Assembly: GCA_964603125.1 (NCBI GenBank) | Contig: CAZRUA010000051.1 | Span: 1-24,945 of the forward strand | Direction: 5' to 3' | DNA from: CAZRUA01 sp964603125 | Lineage (GTDB): Bacteria > Bacteroidota > Bacteroidia > B-17B0 > Aurantibacillaceae | DNA: 24,945 bases | Part shown: positions 15,751 through 23,302 of the stretch, in pieces | How the letters are laid out: each line of letters opens with the position of its first letter | Numbering within the stretch: position 1 is the stretch's first letter | The notes under the pieces: generated by a model | The model's database searches: none | What the model was told of the DNA's origin: nothing | The model's input: the letters and a program-made list of their open reading frames with translations, nothing else | Made by a program: the position numbers and the translations under genes

Positions 15751-15786
15751 TTAATGCCCAAAGATAACAATATCTTTGGGCATTAA
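15751..15786 (-). promoter_or_regulatory. Perfect 16-bp hairpin directly before the TTG start of the prenyl synthase
   Basis: TTAATGCCCAAAGATA and its exact complement flank a 4-base loop. On the minus strand it follows the 513-residue gene by 22 bases and ends two bases before the TTG codon of the prenyl synthase. It may be a partial terminator or an element that masks the start region, but the tail after it is only TTTTG. A complete 10-codon ORF (MPKDIVIFGH, stop TAA) fits inside the hairpin. Confidence 0.65.
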
Positions 15787-15808
15787 CCAGTATTAAATCT
15801 CAAAGTAT

Positions 15809-17350
15809 TTACTTAATTACCATTTTCCCGAACTTGACTTTTTTACCTCTAGCAGCATAAAGTATTGAAACCCCATCTTTAACGTAAACAGCATTTTTAG
15901 GACTAATAATTGTTTTTGAATCTTCCTTTTGAGTCATCATTACCTGACGATTCACATTTCCTTTTGCATCAACAACAGCAAGCGTTACAATACCTTTTCC
16001 TCCTACTTTATAATTCTTAAGTTTTTTATAATCCTTTATTAAAAGGTTTTTTGCGTTATCATTATAAATTAAAAATATTTTATTGTTTAGTGTTGTTAAA
16101 TGGTAAGATGAATAAAATGTACCTCCGCTTGATACTTGCAATTTAGGAACTAGTGAAGTCCACTCGAACTCACCTGCTTTACTAATTTTAGAAAGGATAA
16201 TGCCGTTATTGTAATAAGTATAGTAACAACGAGTGACACCAGTTTTTGGATCGGTTGTACAATGTTGAACAACATAACGTTGCTCTGAAGTAAGCACAGC
16301 TCCACCGTCTTCTGTTAAAATCAAATAATCTAATTCAAAGCTTCCTGTTTCTTTTCCCTTCTTTGCTCTACGCTCGCTCATAAAGTTAGTCATGAACTCA
16401 ACTGAAAAATCTTTATAACCTGATTTCGTAATTTTTTTGGATTCCATATCTAAACTCAAAAAGAATTGTCCTTTCAATCCTCCAGAACTTTTCTCAGAAT
16501 AATATCCTGCAGTTAATAAAGACTTATTGGTATAATCTACTCGAAATAAAATCTCAGTTACATATCTATCGCCTAAATCAATATTATACTCTTTTAGTTC
16601 TTTGGTTTTATAGAAATAAGCTAAAACTTCATAGCGGTACCAAGGTTTGCGCCATTGACGATCTTGACTTTCCTTTTCGATAGATGCTAACATGTAAACG
16701 TTGCCATCATTATCAACACGAAAATTAGAAACGGAAAACTTTTTATCGATGTAAGGCAATGTAATAGATGAGTTATGAATTAGCTTCATGTTTTCATCAA
16801 AAACTTTGTAGTTAAACTTTTCGTTTGCATACTTATCAAAAGGTTCATCTCTGTAAACCAAAACCTTTGTGCTATCATCACTTCTCGAAATAGTGAAGCT
16901 TCCGGAGTTTCGCTTTTTTGTTGCTGAAATTTGATCTAGTTCGTTCAAACCTCCTAAAATAGTTCCTGTTGCTTGATTTACTTCACTGTAAAAACAGAAA
17001 TTCTTATCATCATCTCTACTGTAATAATTAGAAAAAATATACAATTTATTTCCAACAAACATAATGGATTGAAAGTTTACATCTTTGCCATGATATTGTG
17101 GAAACTTTAATTCAACTGAATAAATTTGCTTGTAATTTTTATCATCATACTTTTCTAAAAAATATTCTGTTCCACCAAATAGACTGTATTTAGTGCGTAT
17201 TGTGAACATTGAAAAATCCTTACCTGGAAAAATTTCGGTAATAGTTGTTTTACGAGGGCTTGCAATATCATCTCCCCATTTAACTTCAATACTTTGAGCA
17301 TGAGATAAAATTGCAATGAAAAATGATACGATAAAAAGTTTTAGTTTCAT
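15809..17350 (-). CDS. Exported protein of unknown function, beta-propeller-like
   Basis: A 513-residue exported protein I do not recognise by family. Residues 1-18 are a signal peptide (KLFIVSFFIAILSHA), cleaved before Q19, so mature Gln is first. The rest is strand-rich and shows recurring blade-like segments such as RVDNDGNVYMLA (211-222), VDYTNKSLLTAGYY (271-284), LILTEDGGAVLTSEQ (343-357) and TLNNKIFLIYND (420-431), in keeping with a beta-propeller of the kind that reports measured values. Two cysteines, C364 and C375, lie close together and could form a disulfide. No sorting domain is visible at the C-terminus, which ends in VKFGKMVIK, so it is probably periplasmic or loosely outer-membrane associated. 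It lies 22 bases after rlmN. Homologues probably occur as hypothetical proteins in Bacteroidota, which I cannot check. Confidence 0.78.
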   Translation of the reverse strand: MKLKLFIVSFFIAILSHAQSIEVKWGDDIASPRKTTITEIFPGKDFSMFTIRTKYSLFGGTEYFLEKYDDKNYKQIYSVELKFPQYHGKDVNFQSIMFVGNKLYIFSNYYSRDDDKNFCFYSEVNQATGTILGGLNELDQISATKKRNSGSFTISRSDDSTKVLVYRDEPFDKYANEKFNYKVFDENMKLIHNSSITLPYIDKKFSVSNFRVDNDGNVYMLASIEKESQDRQWRKPWYRYEVLAYFYKTKELKEYNIDLGDRYVTEILFRVDYTNKSLLTAGYYSEKSSGGLKGQFFLSLDMESKKITKSGYKDFSVEFMTNFMSERRAKKGKETGSFELDYLILTEDGGAVLTSEQRYVVQHCTTDPKTGVTRCYYTYYNNGIILSKISKAGEFEWTSLVPKLQVSSGGTFYSSYHLTTLNNKIFLIYNDNAKNLLIKDYKKLKNYKVGGKGIVTLAVVDAKGNVNRQVMMTQKEDSKTIISPKNAVYVKDGVSILYAARGKKVKFGKMVIK

Positions 17351-17372
17351 GATTTTGTTTGTTATTTGTAAA

Positions 17373-18425
17373 TTAACTAGCTATTTTATTCTTATTCGCT
17401 AACTGCCCGCAAGCCGCATCAATATCTTTCCCTCTGCTGCGACGCACATTAACAATAATACCTTTGCCTTCTAAATGATTTTTAAAAGCATCTAAGCGCT
17501 CAGGTAAAGTTTGTTGAAACTCTCCATCATCAATTGGGTTATATTCAATAATATTAACCTTAGCTGTTGTACGTTTGCAAAAATCTGCTAACTCCTTTGC
17601 ATCCTGTATTTGATCGTTGAAATCTTTAAACACAATGTATTCAAAGGTTACACGTGTTCCTGTTTTATCATAAAAATAATTTAATGAATCTGCTAAATTA
17701 TCTAAACTATTGCTTTCGTTAATTGGCATGATGTAATTTCGCTTTTCATCATTCGCTGCGTGCAATGATAAAGCAAGATTTACTTTTGTATTATCATCGC
17801 CCATTTTTTGAATCATCTTTGCAATCCCAGCAGTACTAATGGTTATACGTTGCGGCGACATCCCCAAACCATCTGGTTTAGTTATTCTATCCACTGAGCG
17901 CATTACCTCAGCATAATTAAGCAAAGGCTCGCCCATGCCCATATATACAATGTTATTAAGCGTTTGATTATACTTTTCCATTGCTTGGTCTCGAACCAAA
18001 ACAACTTGATCGTAAATTTCATCAGCATTCAAATTACGTAAACGCTTCAATCTGCCAGTTGCACAAAATTTACATGTTAAACTGCAACCCACTTGCGAAG
18101 ATATACAAGCCGTCATGCGCGAAGAGGTTGGAATTAAAACACTTTCTACAACATTACCATCATGCAATTTCATAGCGCACTTAATTGTTTTGTCGTTCGA
18201 AATTTGCATCTCAGCAATACTAACAGCGTTGATAGTAAAATTATCTTGCAACAATTGTCTCAATCCTTTTGAAAGGTTAGACATTTCATTAAAATCAGTT
18301 GTACTTTTTTGCCACAACCATTCCCAAACTTGCTTTGCACGGAATGCAGGTTCTTTATTGTCTCGTAAGAAATTACTGAGACTTTCCAAATCTAATGCAC
18401 GAATATCTTTTTTTGCAGTGCTCAA
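17373..18425 (-). CDS. rlmN: 23S rRNA (adenine-2503-C2)-methyltransferase RlmN
   Basis: A 350-residue radical SAM enzyme that methylates C2 of A2503 in 23S rRNA and A37 in some tRNAs, using a methyl group passed through a cysteine. The cluster motif CSLTCKFC (114-121: C114, C118, C121) follows SSQVG. GMGEP (163-167) is the SAM-contacting motif, and C339 in the segment DAACGQL is the methyl-carrying cysteine. The N-terminal FRAKQVWEWLWQK (28-40) and FNEMSNLSKGLR (45-56) are conserved helices of the family. The start is TTG at 18423-18425, because no in-frame ATG lies upstream and the next one is inside the conserved helix region. It begins 4 bases after the stop of the glutaminyl-cyclase-like gene, which suggests translational coupling. 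Confidence 0.95.
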   Translation of the reverse strand: MSTAKKDIRALDLESLSNFLRDNKEPAFRAKQVWEWLWQKSTTDFNEMSNLSKGLRQLLQDNFTINAVSIAEMQISNDKTIKCAMKLHDGNVVESVLIPTSSRMTACISSQVGCSLTCKFCATGRLKRLRNLNADEIYDQVVLVRDQAMEKYNQTLNNIVYMGMGEPLLNYAEVMRSVDRITKPDGLGMSPQRITISTAGIAKMIQKMGDDNTKVNLALSLHAANDEKRNYIMPINESNSLDNLADSLNYFYDKTGTRVTFEYIVFKDFNDQIQDAKELADFCKRTTAKVNIIEYNPIDDGEFQQTLPERLDAFKNHLEGKGIIVNVRRSRGKDIDAACGQLANKNKIAS

Positions 18426-18429
18426 TTTA

Positions 18430-19458
18430 TTAGTTTGATTCGTTGTAAATTACTTCTAACAATGTTTGTCCAACCGCTTTTAAAGTCTCTTTATCAATAT
18501 TACTCATGTCGTCAGAAGCACGGTGATGGTGAGGGAAGAAATCACCTCTAACCATATCATACCCTAAAATATCAACACAAGGTATATTTGCAATATCATT
18601 TACCGGAACATGATCATCAGTAATTGGACCGAAACTTTGATTGATAAAATATTTTGATTGCCCAATATTTTCGGCAGCTAACCATATTTTATTTACAAAT
18701 GAGCCAGCACTGTAAACTGATTTTTCTTCACGTGGGAAAGTAGCACCCTTCGCTCCAACCATATCCAATAAAATACCAAAACGCGCAAAATAATTTGGTT
18801 TGTGCAAATTGCTAGCCCAGTATTGTGAACCTAAACACCAGCTATCAGAAGAACCGCTATCTCCATAATCTTCCAAATCAAATAATATAATATCTATTCC
18901 TAGCTCAGGCTTTTTAATTGAAATATTGCGAGCCACTTCCATTAAAACTGCCACACCACTTGCACCATCATTTACTCCGGGGCACGAACGAGTTTTATTC
19001 ATCATAATAGAATCTCTGTCACAAAAAGGACGACTATCATAATGTGCCGAAAGCAATATGCGGTTTGCAGCACTAGGATTAAATTGAGCAATAATGTTTT
19101 CAATTTTCCATTGCTTTCCATCAAATGATTTTGCTGGAGCTGTTTGAATAATAACTTCAGCTCCATACGATTTAAACTTCTCTTCGGCATATTTTACAAA
19201 AGCTGCATGCGCTTTACTACCGGGAGTTCTAGGTCCCATATCGGCTTGTGCTTTAGTAAAAGTAAATGCACTATCACCACTAAATACGGGTGGTGTTACA
19301 TGAGGTTTTGTTACAACATCGCCCGTTGTGTTTGGAACTGGACCTCCAGTTGTATTGTCTGTTCCTGGATCAGGTGTGCAACCATTGAAAAAAAACGGAA
19401 AGGCAAATGCTATTAATATTAAAGCAACTACTGATATTCTGATAATATTTTTACTCAT
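18430..19458 (-). CDS. M28-family lipoprotein, glutaminyl-peptide cyclotransferase-like
   Basis: A 342-residue envelope lipoprotein. The signal peptide ends in FFNGC with lipidated C27, then an Asp/Gly/Thr-rich linker to about residue 60. The M28 fold follows with HYDSRPF (139-145), GVNDGASG (161-168, D164), FDLEDYGD (193-200, E196 and D197), LLDMVGAKGATFP (230-242, D232), ITDDHVPV (279-286) and HHHRASDDM (310-318). This order, and especially LLDMVGA-TFP and DDHVPV, matches human-type (type II) glutaminyl cyclases, in which D, E/D and H bind one zinc and E and D act in catalysis. The E-E pair of the human enzyme reads E-D here. The enzyme would convert N-terminal Gln of exported proteins to pyroglutamate. 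A general aminopeptidase is the alternative. It lies 22 bases after cysS and 4 bases before rlmN. Confidence 0.85.
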   Translation of the reverse strand: MSKNIIRISVVALILIAFAFPFFFNGCTPDPGTDNTTGGPVPNTTGDVVTKPHVTPPVFSGDSAFTFTKAQADMGPRTPGSKAHAAFVKYAEEKFKSYGAEVIIQTAPAKSFDGKQWKIENIIAQFNPSAANRILLSAHYDSRPFCDRDSIMMNKTRSCPGVNDGASGVAVLMEVARNISIKKPELGIDIILFDLEDYGDSGSSDSWCLGSQYWASNLHKPNYFARFGILLDMVGAKGATFPREEKSVYSAGSFVNKIWLAAENIGQSKYFINQSFGPITDDHVPVNDIANIPCVDILGYDMVRGDFFPHHHRASDDMSNIDKETLKAVGQTLLEVIYNESN

Positions 19459-19480
19459 ATGTATTTCTTAAAAAAACTAA

Positions 19481-20947
19481 TTAATTCCAAACAGCACCTT
19501 CTTTGCCGTCTTTTACTTGTATTCCAATTTCATTCAGCTTATCGCGAATTGCATCTGATGTAGCAAAATCCTTATTTGTTTTAGCCTTTGAACGCAAATC
19601 CAACACCAAATCCATTACACCATTTAATCTTTCAGCACCTGCAGTGTTAGCAGCCTCCATCTTAATTCCCATTACATCAATCACAAAATCATTGTATATT
19701 TTTTTCAGTAAATCAATATCAGCTTGTGTTAAAGTTTCTTTACCATCGTTAACAGAATTAATGATTCGAACGGCTTCAAATAAATTTGCAATTAATACAG
19801 GTGTATTAAAATCATCATTCATGGCATCATAACATTTAGCTTGTAAAGCATTAATATCAGCATTTGAAGAAGATCCTGCATTTAACTTTTGCAATGTTTT
19901 GTAACTTTCTATTAATCGAGCAAATCCTTTTTCACTTGCTTGCAATGCCTCATTACTAAAATCAAGCGTGCTTGAATAATGCGTTTGCATTACAAAAAAC
20001 CTTACTGACATTGGGCTGTAGCCCTTTGTTAATAATGGATGATTACCACTAAATAATTCGTGAGGTAAAAAACTATTACCAAGAGATTTACTCATTTTTT
20101 GCCCATTAACAGTAAGCATGTTGGTATGAATCCAGTAATTACTTGGCGACTTACCGCAATAAGCAATATTCTGAGCTATTTCATTAGTATGATGCGTTGG
20201 CTGTAAATCCATACCACCACCATGTATATCAAACTGTTCACCTAAATATTTTGTACTCATAGCCGAGCACTCAATATGCCATCCAGGGAAACCCATTCCC
20301 CAAGGGCTTGGCCATTGCATCAAATGCTCAGGCTTAGCTTTTATCCACAAAGCAAAATCTAAGCGACCTTTCTTCTCTTCTTGCCCATCTAAATCGCGCG
20401 TATTATTCAATAATTCTTCTAAGTTACGTCCAGTTAAAATGGTATAATTATGTTTATCGTTAACATATTTTTCTACATCAAAATAAACCGACCCATTAGA
20501 AATGTAAGCGTATCCATTATCAATACACTTTTGCGCTATCTGCTGTTGCTCAATAATATGACCAGTTGCAGTTGGCTCTATGCTTGGAGGCAGAGCGTTA
20601 AAACTTGCCATAACATTTCTAAAATCAACAGTATATTTTTGCACTATTTCCATTGGCTCTAATTGAGCCAACTTTGCTTTTTTAGAAATTTTATCTTCAC
20701 CAAAATCAGCATCGCTTTCTAAATGTCCCGCATCGGTGATATTACGAACATAACGAACTTTATAGCCAAGTTTTAGCAAATAACGATACATAATATCGAA
20801 TGAAATAAAAGTGCGACAATTTCCTAAATGCACATCACTATATACAGTTGGCCCACAAACATACATTCCAACAAATGGAGGGTTTATAGGTTTGAATAAT
20901 TCCTTTTTACGTGTTAGTGTATTAAAAATATGTAATTGATTTTCCAT
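19481..20947 (-). CDS. cysS: Cysteinyl-tRNA synthetase
   Basis: A 488-residue class I aminoacyl-tRNA synthetase that charges tRNA-Cys. The HIGH-type motif is HLGN (40-43), preceded by MYVCGPTVYSDV (28-39) with zinc ligand C31. Other zinc-site residues are C227 in GWHIECSAM (222-230), and His and Glu of THHTNEIAQ (251-259). KMSKSLGN (284-291) is the second signature. The C-terminal helical domain continues to GIQVKDGKEGAVW, the usual end of the family. It is the first gene of the minus-strand series to 13488. About 60 bases separate its ATG from the terminator of the upstream MORN-protein gene, and its promoter must lie in that gap or inside the terminator region. A small GCTGC/GCAGC hairpin at 20994-21008 lies in that gap. 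Confidence 0.97.
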   Translation of the reverse strand: MENQLHIFNTLTRKKELFKPINPPFVGMYVCGPTVYSDVHLGNCRTFISFDIMYRYLLKLGYKVRYVRNITDAGHLESDADFGEDKISKKAKLAQLEPMEIVQKYTVDFRNVMASFNALPPSIEPTATGHIIEQQQIAQKCIDNGYAYISNGSVYFDVEKYVNDKHNYTILTGRNLEELLNNTRDLDGQEEKKGRLDFALWIKAKPEHLMQWPSPWGMGFPGWHIECSAMSTKYLGEQFDIHGGGMDLQPTHHTNEIAQNIAYCGKSPSNYWIHTNMLTVNGQKMSKSLGNSFLPHELFSGNHPLLTKGYSPMSVRFFVMQTHYSSTLDFSNEALQASEKGFARLIESYKTLQKLNAGSSSNADINALQAKCYDAMNDDFNTPVLIANLFEAVRIINSVNDGKETLTQADIDLLKKIYNDFVIDVMGIKMEAANTAGAERLNGVMDLVLDLRSKAKTNKDFATSDAIRDKLNEIGIQVKDGKEGAVWN

Positions 20948-21014
20948 AATGCTAATATATGCTCAATATAATTTGTAAAGATAACGATTGTTTGCTGCCT
21001 AAAGCAGCATAAAA

Positions 21015-21043
21015 CAAAAAAGACAGCCTTAAGGCTGTCCTTT
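21015..21043 (-). terminator. Intrinsic terminator after the secreted MORN-repeat gene
   Basis: On the minus strand GGACAGCC, TTAA, GGCTGTC form a 7-bp GC-rich stem (21022-21028 with 21033-21039) with a 4-base loop, extended by A-T pairs after one mismatch and followed by TTTTTTGTTTTA. It lies about 23 bases after the stop of the 296-residue gene and separates it from cysS. Confidence 0.87.
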
Positions 21044-21065
21044 ATTTGTTAAAATATTTTATTTA

Positions 21066-21956
21066 TTAGTCAATTTGTTCATCACCTATGTAATAACCGT
21101 CTTTGTATTTCTCAATGCGAGTTAAGATTCCATTTTCGTTATAAATGTAGTTTTTACCATTCATTAAACGATTATTTTTAAAGTCACCGTCCTTAGATAC
21201 TTGTTTATCCTTGCGGTATAATTTATAATATCCATTTAACACTGTTGGTAATTTAACCTTAGCATCTTGTGTTGTTTCTTCCTTTTTGATTTCAACAACC
21301 TTAGCAACACCTTTACTTTCTTCAACTTTCTTAGCTGTTTTAGGGGCAAAAGTTTTAATACTTGCTACATCAGCTTCACCATTGTTGTAGTTTGTTGTTT
21401 TTTTGGTGCTTCCATCAGGGTGAAATTCTGTAACAGTTCCACTTTCTTTACCGTTAGCCCAATTCCCAGTAATCATTTTTGTACCATCTTCGTAAAAATA
21501 ATCCTGAGGACCTTCCCGCTTACCTGTTGTATTAAAGTTAAACTCTTGTTGTACATTTCCGTTTTCATAGAACAATTTGTATTTACCAACCCATTTATTT
21601 ACTTTCCATGTACCTTCTTCTGAAACTTTACCATTTTCGTGATACATGATTGCGTAACCATCCGCACGCCCTAATTGGTAAGTAACCTTATTTTTAGGAT
21701 TTCCGTTGCAGTAATACTCTTTCCAAATTCCTTCTTTCTTGTTATCCTTGTATTTACCTTCCTCTACCTTTTGAGCAGCACTATAACAGCCGCCTGGTTT
21801 AGATTTTCCAAACACAATCCATTTTCCTTGTTTTTTTCCTACTTGGTCAATCTGGTTGATTGTGTCCTTTGTTGTAGGATCAAGCTCGAAAGTTTGAGAT
21901 TGGGCGTATCCCAACTTGCAAACTACAAAAACGATGATTAGATAAAAATTCCTCAT
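21066..21956 (-). CDS. Secreted MORN-repeat (YwqK-like) protein
   Basis: A 296-residue exported protein. The signal peptide (1-18, core LIIVFVVCKLGYA) is likely cleaved at A18-Q19, leaving Gln first. Mature residues from about 40 to 195 contain about five MORN_2-type repeats, for example GKWIVFG, GIWKEYYCNGNPK, YAIMYHENGKVSEEGTW, YKLFYENGNVQQEF and EFHPDGSTKKTTNY. A Lys/Glu/Val-rich linker (about 208-237, low complexity) follows, then a final repeat-like unit (GYYKLYRKDKQVSKDGDF, NYIYNENGILTRIEKY). The role of these repeat proteins in Bacteroidota is unknown; an antitoxin label from homology would not be supported by anything nearby. The gene stands alone with its own terminator and about 170 bases of upstream intergenic DNA. 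It is a second copy of the architecture seen at 14253-14750 but soluble rather than lipidated. Confidence 0.82.
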   Translation of the reverse strand: MRNFYLIIVFVVCKLGYAQSQTFELDPTTKDTINQIDQVGKKQGKWIVFGKSKPGGCYSAAQKVEEGKYKDNKKEGIWKEYYCNGNPKNKVTYQLGRADGYAIMYHENGKVSEEGTWKVNKWVGKYKLFYENGNVQQEFNFNTTGKREGPQDYFYEDGTKMITGNWANGKESGTVTEFHPDGSTKKTTNYNNGEADVASIKTFAPKTAKKVEESKGVAKVVEIKKEETTQDAKVKLPTVLNGYYKLYRKDKQVSKDGDFKNNRLMNGKNYIYNENGILTRIEKYKDGYYIGDEQID

Positions 21957-22124
21957 ATATAATGTGTTTTGAACTGACTCTTAAAACAATTGCTAAAGCT
22001 AAATTAAATCATTTATTTTGAAATAACCAAATTTTTAGATTAATATTAGAATACTAACGATTAAAAAAGTGGCTTTTCGTTAATTGGTTATACGTAAAGG
22101 ATAAACGAAAGGTTACAAAAAAAA

Positions 22125-23078
22125 TTAAAAAAATTTTATTTTTAAATTTTTAATCATTTCCGAACACATTTCTTCAAGTCCGAAATCGTTTTTCCATCCC
22201 CAATCCTGACGTGCAGCGCTATCATCAATACTTTGTGGCCAGCTATCGGCTATTTGCTGACGGAAGTCGGGGGCATAAGAAATTTTAAAATTAAGGATAT
22301 GTTTTGTAATTATTTGAGCCAATTCGTTGGGATTGAAACTAAAACCAGCCAAATTATACGAACTCCTAATTTTAACGCTTTCGGCAGGTGCGTGCATTAA
22401 ATCTACTGTAGCTTTAATCGCATCTGGCATATACATCATTGGCAAAACCGTGTTTTCACTTAAAAAACAGGTGTAATTTCCAGTTTTTAGGGCTTCGTAA
22501 AAAATATGTACCGCATAATCAGTAGTGCCACCACCTGGCTCTGATTTCCAACTAATTAAACCAGGATATCTCAAACTTCTTACATCAACACCATACTTTA
22601 AATGATAATACTCGCACCAACGCTCACCAGCTTGCTTACTAATACCATATACCGTACTTGGCTCCATTACCGTGTATTGTGGTGTGTTTAAGCGTGGAGT
22701 TGTTGGTCCAAAAACGGCAATACTGCTTGGCCAATAAACTTTTGATATAATTTTTTCTTTGGCTAAATCCAAAACGTTGAATAAGCCTTGCATATTTAAG
22801 TCCCAGGCAAACATTGGATTTTTTTCGCCTGTGGCAGATAAAAGAGCTGCTAATAGATATACTTGCTGAATTTGATGTTTTTTAACAATTTGCAAAAGAG
22901 ACTCCTTATCCATTACATCCAACTTCTCAAAAGCATTATTCACTAAAGCCGGATGTGACTTTAAATCTGCGCAAATTACGCTTGAGGATCCGTATAATTC
23001 GTTTAATTTATCGGTAAGCTCAACACCAATTTGACCTCCAGCCCCTATTATCAGTATTTTATCTTCTTTGTTATACAT
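22125..23078 (-). CDS. tdh: L-threonine 3-dehydrogenase, short-chain (SDR) type
   Basis: A 317-residue extended SDR/epimerase-fold enzyme that oxidises L-threonine to 2-amino-3-ketobutyrate with NAD, the first step of threonine breakdown to glycine and acetyl-CoA. The Rossmann motif GAGGQIG is at 12-18 and an acidic residue D38 follows strand 2, as expected for NAD. The active site has S118/S119 in WPSSIAVFG (116-124) and the Y144-x-x-x-K148 pair in STVYGISKQAG (141-151). The segment LRYPGLISWKSEPGGGTTDYAV (169-190, taken in two parts) and the LPMMYMPDA stretch distinguish this subfamily, shared with mouse TDH and the Flavobacterium enzyme, from sugar epimerases. A kbl partner gene is not in the window. 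It is divergent from trhO with 224 bases between their starts. Confidence 0.93.
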   Translation of the reverse strand: MYNKEDKILIIGAGGQIGVELTDKLNELYGSSSVICADLKSHPALVNNAFEKLDVMDKESLLQIVKKHQIQQVYLLAALLSATGEKNPMFAWDLNMQGLFNVLDLAKEKIISKVYWPSSIAVFGPTTPRLNTPQYTVMEPSTVYGISKQAGERWCEYYHLKYGVDVRSLRYPGLISWKSEPGGGTTDYAVHIFYEALKTGNYTCFLSENTVLPMMYMPDAIKATVDLMHAPAESVKIRSSYNLAGFSFNPNELAQIITKHILNFKISYAPDFRQQIADSWPQSIDDSAARQDWGWKNDFGLEEMCSEMIKNLKIKFF

Positions 23079-23191
23079 AGTTAAAAGTCAATTTTAAAAT
23101 TTTCAAGTCCAACACTAATCAGACTTACAAAAAAAGCTACAAATTTCCTCACATTAAATTTTAGAATAATGATTTAATACAAGAAATGATA

Positions 23192-23207
23192 TAACTTTGC
23201 AAACGTA
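23192..23207. promoter_or_regulatory. Back-to-back -7-like boxes in the tdh/trhO divergent region
   Basis: TAACTTTG (23192-23199, plus) and TACGTTTG (23200-23207, minus) each match the Bacteroidota -7 consensus TAnnTTTG and abut, forming the near-palindrome TAACTTTGCAAACGTA. No clear -33 TTG stands at the usual distance on either strand, so these are candidate promoters only. Starts here would give leaders of roughly 100 bases for trhO and 115 for tdh. Confidence 0.35.
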
Positions 23208-23302
23208 ATTAAAAATGTGCTGAAATTAAAATTTTAAATTTAGTACTTTTAGTTACTCTGATTTAATATTAACCATAGGTATAACCTGCAATTATATTTG
23301 AT

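Noticed and set aside
15751..15786. Perfect inverted repeat considered as the end of a mobile element
   Set aside because: Only one copy is seen, there is no transposase and no flanking target duplication; it fits a hairpin between two genes.
22057..22081. Weak AT-rich hairpin after tdh, considered as its terminator
   Set aside because: The stem is only about five mostly A-T pairs around a 3-base loop, far weaker than the other three terminators.
23293..23300. TATATTTG, a perfect -7 match, 2 bases before the trhO ATG
   Set aside because: A start from this box would fall inside the coding sequence, so it is unlikely to drive the full gene.
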